Positions 47,690 through 60,200 of a stretch of 64,000 bases of DNA are shown here, in pieces (position 1 is the stretch's first letter; each line of letters starts with the position of its first letter). The DNA is from Diospyros lotus (lineage: Eukaryota; Streptophyta; Magnoliopsida; Ericales; Ebenaceae). Made by a program: the position numbers and the translations under genes. The stretch lies in assembly GCF_014633365.1 (NCBI RefSeq), contig NC_068339.1, forward strand, positions 14,965,925 through 15,029,924, given 5' to 3'. The notes beneath the pieces are model-generated. The model was not told the origin of the DNA. It made no database searches and worked only from the letters and a program-made list of their open reading frames with translations.

Positions 47690-48240
47690 TGTTAGTCCGC
47701 ACTGAAAGAATAAATACAAATGTAAAAAAAAATAAAAAATGGAACAAATAACAAGTTGCGCACACGAAAATTTTACGTGGTTTGGCCAAAGTGATGCATA
47801 GTCCATGACTATTCTCTAATTACTTCGATAGAGTAACAATATATTATTGCTCGTGTTTATATAATTTTTTTAACCCCTATTTATAGTGTAGGGTGTTTAT
47901 AATTTGAATAAAATTCAAAATAGAATGATAATATCATAAAGATAATATTTCCTTACCAATTCCACAAAATTGAGAAACGGATTCCACATTATCAGAGATC
48001 TGATTTGTCATAGATTAGGAAAATTGACTTTTTCTTTAACCGTTTCTAATAAATTCATCATATTTTCATGACACGAGCTGAGTAGCCCAGCGGCATATCT
48101 CACAACTTAAGACTTCCCGTGATCTGACCTAGTTAAAACGACTTGTGACCTTGCCATAACGTTCTTCAACTTGAGATTTATTGGGTTTTGGAGAGATTGG
48201 ACCAATCTACTGAACTGTTTTCAGCCCATAAAAAATGGTT
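47690..48240 (-). mobile_element. Probable copia LTR remnant
   Basis: Starts TGTTAGTCCGCAC and carries TTTTACGTGGTTTGGCC near 47772, a motif typical of copia LTRs read on the opposite strand (compare GTGGTTCGACTTAAACC in the LTRs at 15.6 and 19.6 kb). The other end and a target duplication could not be fixed. Confidence 0.4.
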
Positions 48241-49293
48241 TAAATTGGGGAAAAAATTGTATTCAACTCATTAAATTAAATATATCAAATGCATTCAACC
48301 TAACTTAGATTAAATATCTTCAATTAACTTTTTTTTTATGCCAGTAACATTTTTGTTAATACCCAAATTAATTGGTTTTGCTTAGAGAAATGTCAATAAA
48401 TAAACATGCTATAAGTTCCCTCACTCCTTATGTGAGTAACTGACCATTTATTATTGGTGATTATGTAATCTTCACGTACAATTAATAAATGACCATATTT
48501 GTTTGAAATTGTACATTTGCTTTTAATGACAACATTCTAAAATAAAGTTTTTATAGAATTAATTAAGAACATATTCATATTTATGTGACACAAAAATGTA
48601 TATGAAAGAATATTTTTAATATGCCCGGCATTAAATGAGAAAAGCATTTATGTTATATGGAGAAAATTTTAGAAGCATTACAATTTTTAATTTTTTAAAA
48701 AATTAACAAAGTAAAACTAACAGTTTGTTAATTAGTTTAAAAATTATAGTATTTTTTTATTTTTCTAAAATTATAATATTTTTAATATTATTGGCGGTCT
48801 TTTCTGGTAAGCGGGTTTTATCTGTTGATTCTGTAAATTATGGGGGTGTAGATGAATTTAATCGAAATATGTCTGCGGCTGTAGTGAATTATTTATTTAT
48901 TTATTTTTAAACTAAACAGACGAATGATGATGAGCAAGTAGCTGGCTTCATACATCGGTCGTCCAAGAGTAGACGTAGACCGGTCGTGAGACGCAGAGTC
49001 GACGCATTTCTGTAGCTCAGAAACCTCGTGGACTCTCAATCATCCAATCCAATCCCTGGTATTTATAGATACTTATAAATATACAAAGCTGTCGTCAACT
49101 TCAGATTTTGCAACTCACTCGAGTCTTGAATTTATCCTCGGTTTCTGTCACTGCTGTTGGGGTTTTTGAGTGTTGAATTTGTAGATCCGCGTGAACGGAA
49201 CGGTGTGAGTGGTTCTTAAGGTTTGGTTGGGGAATTGAGTGGAAGTTCTGGCGTTTTGGTGTTGCAGATCAGTGGAATTTGCGGGTCCTGCAA
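48241..49293 (+). promoter_or_regulatory. Upstream region, TATA box and 5' leader of the CBP60 gene
   Basis: 48241-48950 is AT-rich without a gene. A TATAAATA box lies at 49074-49081, about 210 bases before the start codon, followed by a moderately GC-richer leader. The short frame ending at 48910 has no family resemblance. Confidence 0.5.
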
Positions 49294-52200
49294 ATGCATA
49301 CGAGGTATATGGAGAGGATGGACTCTTTGAGTAGAGGGAAACGGAGCTCGGAGGGCGATGATGATCAGCCCGAGCGCAAGCGCCCCGCCTTGGCTAGGTA
49401 TAATTTGTCTTTCAAGCTCTGGGGGCTATGCTATGCGAATTATTGGTCGTGTAAAACTTCATTTGTTCTAGCTTTTGCCTATTTTGGAATTAGGATGTTT
49501 TGGCTATTCTTATGCATATGCATTTTGACAGACTCAAACAGCATTCGTTAGGTCAAACAACTTGAATTCTCAAGTATTTAGTGAAAGAGGTACGGAAAGA
49601 CCTAAAAAAACTTGGTGGGAGATTCTTAGGCATGATAAATCATAAGGGCTTTGCATTAAATAAGGCTGTAGATAGAAATAATTGATGAACTAAAATTGCC
49701 GTAGTTGATCTCACATAGTGGGATTAAAGCTTGATGTTTTGTACTATTATCACCTGTCTGTCACTGAAAAACATGACATAGAAGGAACAAACTTAATTTG
49801 GTGAGTATGGTGGATAGTGAGTTTAATTTTACCTAGTCTGTGTAAGGAAAATATGTTTATGAATTTTGTGAATGTAATGGATTGTTTACCCAATTTACAT
49901 TGAAAAATTAGTTATGAGCAATGATTATGAAGTGTAAATTGTCCATCTATCTTATGGAATAGTTTAGAAAACTAAAAGGGTTAATTAACTCAGTTAATTC
50001 TCATTGAAATTAGAAGTTTTATGATAGTGTTAGCCGGTGGTAAAATTCCCACTGTACTTAACACAAAATTATTTAATTGGTAAAAGTAGAAAGGCATATG
50101 TTCTCCCAACGTATACTGAGTAAACACATGAGACAAGGTACCCAACTCTTGTCTCATTTGTCTAATCCAAGTCATAGTGACCTCTTTTATACGTTACATA
50201 TGGAATTTCAGACTATGTAGGTCTGAACATCCACAATTCCATTCCACATTCTGAGTGATTGACCTTCTAGATAACAGTGCTTGTGTTGTGTCTGTGTATG
50301 TGCTTATAGATTTTCTCAGCTTGGCTTTCTATTACATAATCCTTCTTCAATTGATGATCAATCAAGTTAACAAAAGCGGTTTTCTAAATATGTCTTGCAG
50401 TGTAATTATAGAAGCTCTGAAGGTTGATAGTTTGCAGAAGCTTTGCTCATCCTTGGAACCTGTCCTGCGGAGAGTTGTAAGATAAATGAATTTATACTTT
50501 TGGCACTGTTTAAGTATTTTCTTGTCTGGAAATTTTTTTTACGTATTTTCTTGTACTTCCTTGATATATTTATTGTGATGTTGTGGGGTTGTATTCATAT
50601 TGACAATTTCAATAAAATATATTTTAACGAGGTTATAAAGTATTTGAAAATAATTTTTGTTTAGCTAATTTATTGATTTTTATTTGTATTATTTGTTTCA
50701 ATACTATTATTGGTTACAATTAATGGATTATATTACTTTTTGGCTAGTATTATGTTATAATTTACTAATTAGTATATCACCACTTGTTATACTAGTAAAA
50801 TAGATTAGAATAATATCCGTAAGTACTGTTATCAATATTGTTTTTACTAACACCAATATTAATGTCAAAATTAATAAAAAATATATATTTAAAATGATTA
50901 ATAATATATAATTGATACAGTTATATAGTATCATAATATTACTTATTTTATTGCTAACAGTAATTTTAACTGTGTGCTTATAACATATAATACTAGTTAA
51001 TCCTGTTAATATGTTAATAATAATAATATTGGACTATAATATTGTTCTAGTGAACATTATAACGCCAATACAAATTATCAATTTCAATAATAATACAAGT
51101 ATTACCGTCAATATTATAAGATTGACAACACTATGAACATTATATTGACATATTAAGAATAATATAATATTCATGGTATTGCTAATATAATATTTTGCTA
51201 TTATTAACATTTTAGTGTTATGATATAGTATATTGTTATCATATTAATATTTTTAATAGAATTGTAATATTATTCTAATGAAATTGCAATGTTAAAAATA
51301 ATAATATATTGATTATTTATATCATAATATTATTATTTATATCATAATAATTTTAGAACTGAGTTGTAATATTCTTTTAATGAATTAGCAATATCATGAA
51401 TATTATATCAAGGAATATTATAGCATTAATACTTTAATTATTAATATATAATTATATTATTAATAACATGATATTAATTATATAACAATATTATAATAAT
51501 ATCAAGGTAATGCTAATATAATACTAGTCTAATGCAAACTAACAATGATGAGATGGGAAGACATTTCTAAAAATAACAACATTTTTTCTATTTTTTTTGT
51601 CTTAACTTTTTTTTTTTGAAAATGTAAATAGTTATCAAACAATATTTCTTAGTTTATGTTTCCAAAAAATGAACCAAAAAATAGGAAATAAAAGCATTAA
51701 AATAGGCCCTTGTATTATTTCTCCTGTATGCCTGTTAATGTGATTAGAGTTCTTGTCTAATATTTATTTATTCCCTAAGAAGATGGAAAGTTGGTCTTCA
51801 AGCATCATTCAACTTATGCCGCTTTTTCTTGAATTTATTTGTAGCTGTCATATTGTCTCAGTAGACGGAAATTTTCCACTTTTCATAATATTGGAATCGT
51901 AGAATGTATACAATAGATGCATCAAGTAGAAGGCACTTTCCCAATGAAGGAATTGAAATATGTTGCTTAATTTTATCTAAATCTGGCAGACATCTTGTCA
52001 GGATATATGCTAAATAATGAGGTCTGGTGTCAAAGTACAGTCTAAGCATGTGTACCCATACTGAACCATGATCATCATTAGGAATATAGTCATTTTCTTC
52101 TCTTCTAGATCTATTCAGGGTATGCTAATCCTTTTTTTGAGAAAACTTGATGTTTATCATGCATGCAGTCTGTTTCTTGATTTATCTACTTATAAGACAC

Positions 52201-55200
52201 ATTCTACTCATAATTTAAAGGTCCATATTAGTTTATAATACCATTTCAAGCTAAACAGACAGGGTATTATGAAATATGCAACTTAGTTTTGTTGCATGTC
52301 TTGAGCATGAGAATTAGATGAATTTGATAGTTAGGCACATACACAGCCAACACCTATGCCTTAATGATATTATAGAAACCTTGGTGCATTCCTGAGTCAA
52401 TTGATATAGGAACTTTATGATCCTTTAGGGGCAATATAAGCCGTAATGTTAAGGGTTGTACAGTTTTATACTGAAAAAGCTCATCATTTGATATGTGAAC
52501 TTTTACTGTGAGAATAGTCCAGAGGTGTATGTTGGGAGTAAAAATAATAATATTAAAGATAAAGTTAACCCTCTATCTACTAGATTAAGCTTTTAGATGA
52601 GAAGGTGGTTAACAATTTAACAGTGTATAAAGGCTTGACAGGGAACTGAATAGAAAGCAGTTGATTAGACATAATGTTCACAAAATTGTGCATGAGTAAG
52701 TGCAGAAATCAAAACTTTTATCATGGAACACTGTTTGCTTCCTTTATTTGTTAATAAGAAATTATGAAAAGTTGAATCAAGGTCTTTTCCTTTCCTATGT
52801 ACTCCATGGAAAATCAGCAATTGGATTCAAGGTCTTCTGGTTCTCAAATTGAGATGATAGAAGATAAAAGTGAACTCTTGAGAATTGCTCAAGTAGTTGT
52901 TGCCATTGGAATATAAGTAGTTGGTGTGTTTCTGCCAGTGGCATCCATATTGCACCATGCAACTTAAATTTTTGAGTACCTCAGATCTATGTTGGCCAGA
53001 TTCATATGCAAAATAAACTCATGCTGCACCAGCTAATATTGGCTATTTGCATATGATATTCTCACAACATATGTTTGAGTGCTTATTATTTTCTGCCTTG
53101 TTTCCAGTATCTTCTTGTATCTCATCTTTCGGATCCTAAGATGGCAAACCATGATTGCTCTCTCCATGCTTGTTCTTTATCTTGCTTTGGTAATAGCTAT
53201 TATTGAGCAATATTTTTCTAATATGTTTTGTGCAAATGCTATTTCTTTCCATTTCTTCTGAGTACATGTCAAGTTAGCTTCTTTCTGTGAGTCATGTTGA
53301 CATAACTGATCACATTTACATATTTCTTGGGAAGTGCACACTATCATCTAAGCCTTTTTTTCCTCTTAATACTGTGCCTTTATTTATTTTCTTTTTTTGT
53401 TTGATGCTGTCCCTTTATTTTAGTGCCTTGCATCTTTACCCTTTTCTTTTATTTTTTATTTTTAAAATTGATTCTCATTGATGCACAACAGGTTAGTGAA
53501 GAAGTGGAACGTGCTTTGTCAAAGTTAGGCCCTGCTAGACTTAATGGAAGGTATGGGACATGTTTGATTATTTATGCAGTGATCGTAGATTCTGTGACTT
53601 TCAAGTAATTTTTACTACTCCACTATATTAATATTCTTTTACCATTAATGATTTTATGCCTTTTTTGATATAATTATGTTTAAGATGTTTTTTGCTGCAG
53701 GCTTGCAGTGGGATCACTAAAAGGGTTTTCCAGATTGAAGATAGAAAAATCATTACAATTTTGATGTCATCATATAATAACTTAGGAAAGCCAAGAGTTC
53801 AGATTACAGACTTGCAAACTTTTTGTCTCTTACTGTTGTTGGTATCTTCATTCTATGCATGTATGGCAATTTATACTGGTTTTGGTGCATACGAAATCTA
53901 ACACACTGACTTTTACAACTAAAACTGACCTATCACCCAATCCTTAAGCTTTTATATAGTTCATGGATATTTGATCATGAATTACCTTCAACTATAGGTA
54001 GCCTGATGTTCTGGGATCAAAGGCAAATGTAAACGACATGAAAAAGGAAAAGACACATATCAAGTCTTAATCCCACCATATGGGGTCGGCTATGAATTAT
54101 AGCTCGCCAATTATTCCTATCTATAGCCTATCCTTTGTAGGTCCAATTACATGTTTTTACATGAACGAAGGGAATTATCCTAGAAATTAGTTATAAAGCC
54201 TTGTATGAGATAGCAACATTAATTAATGGACTATGTGGGCAACCAGTTGTCTAGCTCCTTGGTGAAATATTACTGCTGCACTTGGAGTTTGATTGGAAGG
54301 GAAGTTAGCTATTATTCTGTTGGTTTATTATAGGACAATCAGTAATGATAATATTACAAATGGCTTGTGATTGGATGAAAACTGGAAATACGTGGGATTG
54401 GCAGTGGTAATTACGTGGACCGGCATACAATGAGGCCCCATATATATGAGACCCCAAATATGCTTTCTTTTGTTAGTTTATGATATCAGAAAATATCCTG
54501 TATATTATTGATTTTCCAATATGGGTGAACTTGTAATGATAGTATTGCTAGTCCATGCAGTTGTCTGTTGCTTATACAGTTTCAGTTCTTTGGAGTTGTG
54601 TGGTTGTTGGAGGTGTAATTGTGGTTACAGCTGATTCTGAAGCTTTGTTGGTTCTGTTTCAAAAACCACTTTCCAAAATAAACATAAATATGAAATTAGC
54701 CTCTTCTGTAGATCATCATTTATTATCTCATATTCTTTCTTAATTCATCATTCATGCACAACTTAAAACTGTTCACTGCCGTGTTTCTTATTTGTTCATT
54801 CTTATGCGTATGGTTTCAGGTCATCTCCTAAAAGAATTGAATGTCCAGACGGACGAAACTTGCAATTGCACTTTAGGTCCAGGTTGTCTCTCCCCCTCTT
54901 CACAGGAGGAAAAGTAGAAGGGGAACAGGGTGCTGCTATCCATATTGTTCTGCTTGATGCACATACAGGACATCTTGTAACATCTGGATCTGAATCCTCT
55001 GTAAAGCTAGATGTTGTTGTTCTGGAAGGTGATTTCAACAATGAAGTTGATGAGGACTGGACACAAGAAGAATTTGAAAGCCATGTTGTGAAAGAGCGTG
55101 AAGGGAAGAGGCCACTGTTGACTGGTGACTTGCAGCTGACACTCAAAGAAGGTGTAGGAACACTGGGGGACCTTATTTTTACAGATAACTCCAGTTGGAT

Positions 55201-57171
55201 AAGGAGCAGGAAGTTCAGACTGGGCCTGAAGGTTGTCTCAGGTTTGTGTGAGGGCACACGCATACGGGAGGCAAAGACAGAAGCTTTTACTGTTAAAGAT
55301 CACAGAGGGGAATGTAGGCTTCTAAGCAATCTTTCTCTTTTGTTTTTAGTGTTATGTTCTTTTCTGGATTGAGTTGGGATATCAGTGTTGATTTGTGCTT
55401 TGTTCTTACCAGTATACAAGAAGCACTATCCACCTGCATTAAATGATGATGTCTGGAGATTGGAAAAGATTGCTAAAGATGGATCATTCCACAAGAGGCT
55501 GAACAATGCAGGAATATTCACAGTTGAAGAATTCCTCCGCCTTGTTGTTAGGGACTCCCAGAAACTTCGGAATGTAAGTGTACAATTGGTTTTCAAATGA
55601 CAGGGCCCATCATCTATAATTGTCTTCTGATGTATTCCTCTTTTATTGTAGATCCTTGGAAATGGTATGTCAAACAAGATGTGGGATTCTCTCATAGAGC
55701 ACTCTAAGACTTGTGTCTTGAGTGGGAAGCTTTATGTGTATTATTCTGACACTATAAGAAATGTTGGTGTTGTCTTTAACCATATTTATGAGCTGAGTGG
55801 CCTTATAGCTGGTGAACAATATATCTCAGCCGATTCACTTTCTGATGGGCAGAAGGTTGGTATGAAATGTATGTTTTTTTATGAGAATGCAATCCTTTTT
55901 AATGAAATAATAGGGCATTCAGTCCTCATTGTTTCTCCATACTAGAATCCTTTCCCCACCCTCAAATCCCCCCCCCCCCCCCCCCAAAGAACTGAAAAAG
56001 ATAACAAATAAATAAATAGTAGTCATCCAGTATCCTTTGCAATCAAATAATAGACATTTAGTATCCATTGTTCCTTCATGTCAGAACCCTTCCCCCCTCA
56101 CCCTGCTATAAAAAAAGAAAGAAAGAAAAGGACGATTTTTCGGATAGATACGATTGTTTTCTGTTGACTTGTAATCCAGATGCTAGTTGTGTTTGAAATT
56201 GTTTGCAGTAAAAGTCTCCCTTGATCTCTTTTTTTTTTTTTTTTTATTTAAGTACGTTCTCAGTATAATGTGTTGCAACTCTCTTAGTGACTCACTGTAT
56301 TGTGTTGTGGATTGCTGTTATACGTGCAAGGAGGCTGGTAACCTGATGGACCACATCCTCCATCATCATTCAGTTGCAAGAGACTTGTGTGTCCTGTTGT
56401 TTCTGCTTTTGGTGTGCACTGATGTTATATATCTTGCACTAAGGGAGTTAGGATTCTCCCTAGGTGAAGGCAGATGTCTGAAGGGATATACAACTCTATT
56501 TTATGTTTCTTGTTATAATTTGACCAGGAAGGAATGATAGAGATTTGAAGGCTTAGATCATTCTGTTCTTTGCTGGAAGGAAATCAGCATTTCTAGGCTC
56601 TCTGATTTTAGGATCTATAAAGCTTAAACAGGTTTGCAGTTTAGCCTATCACACTTCCAAGTAGCTAGTGATAGAGGTTTGTATAAGGATTTTGTTGTTC
56701 ACATTTTTACTTTTAATATGAAAACTTTAGAAAAAAAAAAAAAATCTTGTTATTATATACTTACCTGTAATGTAAATATGAAGATAAGAAGTTATTATCT
56801 TTTTCTTAGGTACGTCAAGATATATGTATATTTATGCCTGTTTTGAGAATAACACTGACTTCTTCTGCCATTTGGTATCCATTGTTCTTAGTGAAATATA
56901 ATATTCTAAATTTTTTCTTGCTGCAGGTATTTGTGGATACCTTATTGAAGAAGGCATATGACAACTGGGACCAAGTTGTGGAGTATGATGGCAAGTCACT
57001 TTTGAACCGCAAAGAAACTAAGAGTTCAAGTACCTCTCGAAATGAACGCACATTGGACCTGGTTGATTATGCTAATGCCTTGGACAATCCGCTTTCCCAA
57101 GCATGTTTACCTGTTCCAGTTCCTTCACTTCTATCTTCAATTGATTCAAGTACACTAATTGGAGGTGAGTG

Positions 57172-57205
<34 letters not shown>

Positions 57206-60200
57206 TACATACATATAAATGTATGCGTCACTCTTTTAGTATGTATGCATATATCAGACTTGACTAATGTTTTTCTTTCCTTTATTTCCTTATTATCCTT
57301 TAATTTAGGTGGGAATAGCATTCTTCCCCATTCCCTTCCCATCTGAAAGAAGAAAAAAAAAATTAATAGAAGAAAATAATATGCCTTTGGTGGTGGCAAT
57401 CCATTTGACAAATGTTCTCAATCTGGCTTTGGTTCCACTTGTAATGTCATGGGTCTTCAATTAAAAGTGTTAGCTGGTCCTCATATTTCCATTGTAGGGG
57501 ATATGAAAATTCTTGATGTCATTTTAGTGGACAATGAATTTGATATTCTCACCTTAAGCGATGTTCCCCTAGTTTATGAATTTGATGTTGGGAGGCTATC
57601 TACAATATATCAAGCCTTAATTCCATTAGGTGGGGTCAGCCATGTAAATTCTAGCTCTTTAGTCATATCTGTCTATGTTGGGAGGCCACATGACTAGGTT
57701 AATTGGGGGGTTTTGGCTCAAGAATATTGAAGACGGATTTTGGTGAGACATGGACTTGAAGGGTGGAATTATTTCATTACCATATTGTCATGACCCCAAG
57801 GGAATTATTCGTAATTGTTTCTTATTTGTATTTTCCTTTGGTTGTACCTTGGGCTGTGTAGTGTGTACTTGAGTTTGTTAGTTTGGTAATAATTGCAGGG
57901 ATGTAAATAGCCTATAAATAGGTTGTTGAATAGAGAATAGGCAGCTATTGATTGAATGAATCCATTATGTTTTCCCTCTCAATTCTTATCTCCCTCTTTG
58001 TTTCGTCTAAACCCTCCCCCTTTCTTCTCAATTTCTCCCTCTTTTTGTTCTGTTTTCTCCCTCCATTTTGTTCTTTCTTCTTCAATTTCCTCCAAAATCC
58101 CATTCCAAACCCTAGGAAATCCTAGGGCCATGACATTTGGTATCAAAGCAAGGCTTTCCTCAGAAGCTAATTGAAGGCAATTTCAAGAAGCTGCAATAGA
58201 GGCGATAGTCACTTGTGAATCGAAAGCCACCCGTTTCTTGGAAGTGGATTGAAGTTGGCTATCAGTGACTTCCAGACATTAATATGCCAGCAATTTGGAA
58301 TCGGTCAAGCAGTGATTTCAAGCGATTTCGACGAGTTCAAGATTCCGATGATTTCAATTGGTCCCGACTTGGGTAGGTGAGCACGAGCAAGCGACTCGCG
58401 GTCGAATCTTGAACGTGAAGGCAAAATCTTAGCAGTAGGTTCAGATCTTGAAGGCGTAGTCAAACGACTATATCTTGGTTGCTGCTTTATGAGTTAAGCT
58501 AGAGTCAGGCGATCTACGAGTGGTTGATTTCTCAATTCTTTCCCTTTCTTTTTGTTTCAACCCCAATATCTGTTCTTGTTCTTGAAATTTCTCTTTGATT
58601 TCCCAAATTGTACAAACCTCTTCTTTTTTGTTTTAGAAGGTGTTGCATTGTGAGAATTGCGATATAGGCAATCACAGGAGATTGTTGTTCACTATTGGTC
58701 CTTGTAAGAAGATTAGAAAAGACCGTTGAAGGAAGTGAAATGGCGGAAGGCACAAGAATGAAACAACTTGAGTCAAGAATGGAGGCGTTGGAGGTGGGGA
58801 TGATGCAGACTTAGGAGGCCTTGAATCACAACAGGGAGGACATCTTGGCCATAAGGGAGAATGTGCAAGAGGATCTCACTACATCTTGAGAGAGTGTGCA
58901 GAGGGAATTGGAGAGGCACCAAGAGTTATTAAATCAATTAGGCCAGAGAATAGACGGCATGTTCAACATGTTGTCAACATTATTGCCTCAATTCCATTTA
59001 CTAGCAGATTTCCCACCGAGGATTGTTTCCAATCCAGCCTTGCCAAGTGATGAAATTCTCCTCTGACCTTTTGGATCGGAATTCCCACCGAGGTCTATTC
59101 CTGATCCAATCTTGCCCGACGATGACAATCTCCCTGGAGTTTCAAGAGTGGAGTAGACTAAAGAGCCTCCAATCTTAGACCCAACAATTCTGGTGAGAGG
59201 TAATTCCCAAACCTCTACTTACACTCTTGCACCAGGACTAGAAATATCGGTTTTCAAATGATTGAAATTGAGGTGGTGGATTCGTAAATGTGAGAGATTT
59301 TTTCAGTTTTACAATGTTGCAGAAGGGCAGAGAATCAATTTGGCAACAACCTATCTTAATGATACTACTAATTCATGGTATCAAGGTTGGCTTCAGACAA
59401 GGAAAGTTGAGGTCAGTTGGGCTGAATTTGCTGGAGACCTGTGTGAACGTTTTGGGGGGAATTCTATGACGGATGTGATTGAAGAATTTACTAAGTTGAG
59501 ACAAGCAGGATCAGTGGCTGACTATCAAATTCAATTCAAGGAGTTAAGGTCCTTGATGTGGAGTTCACAACCTGCACTATCAGAGCATCATTTTGTGTCC
59601 AGCTTCATTAGCGGCCTTAAGGAGGAGTTGAGGTCGATGGTCAAGATGATACAGCCTCTGACGGTGAGGTAGGTTGCTGAGAAGACAAAGTTACAGGAGC
59701 TTGCGTTGGAAGCAATTTTAAATAAGAACACGATCGCAACGGTAACTCAACCTATGTTCTATCAACCATTGGAGGGGAATCAAGTAAATGTGAATTCTAA
59801 AGTTTACTTGAGCCCTGATGCAGCCAAATCAATTGCTATAGAGCAGAGAAGGAAATTAGGATTATGCTATAAATGTGGAGTAAATTCAGCCCTGGCCACT
59901 AATGCCAAGGACAATTATTGAACATGGAAGGAGTAAAGAACGAATACGAAGGAGAAGAATCGGCGGGAATTTGGTGACAAAGATAGCACACAATTGTAAT
60001 AAGTTTTTTGGAGACAAGAAACCTCTCAAAAAGGGTGGAATTGTCATGACCCCAAGGGCATTAGTTGTAATTGTGCATTTTTTGTATTTTCCTTTGGTTG
60101 TACCTTGGGCTGTGTAGTGTGTACTTGAGTTTGTTAGTTTGATAATAACTACAAGGATGTAAACAGTCTATAAATAGGCTGGTGAATAGAGAATAGGTAG

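Noticed and set aside
53701..53901. Possible extra CBP60 exon after a good-looking acceptor at 53700
   Set aside because: Exons 3 and 4 join in frame without it (AG|G TCA), and its translation does not match the family.
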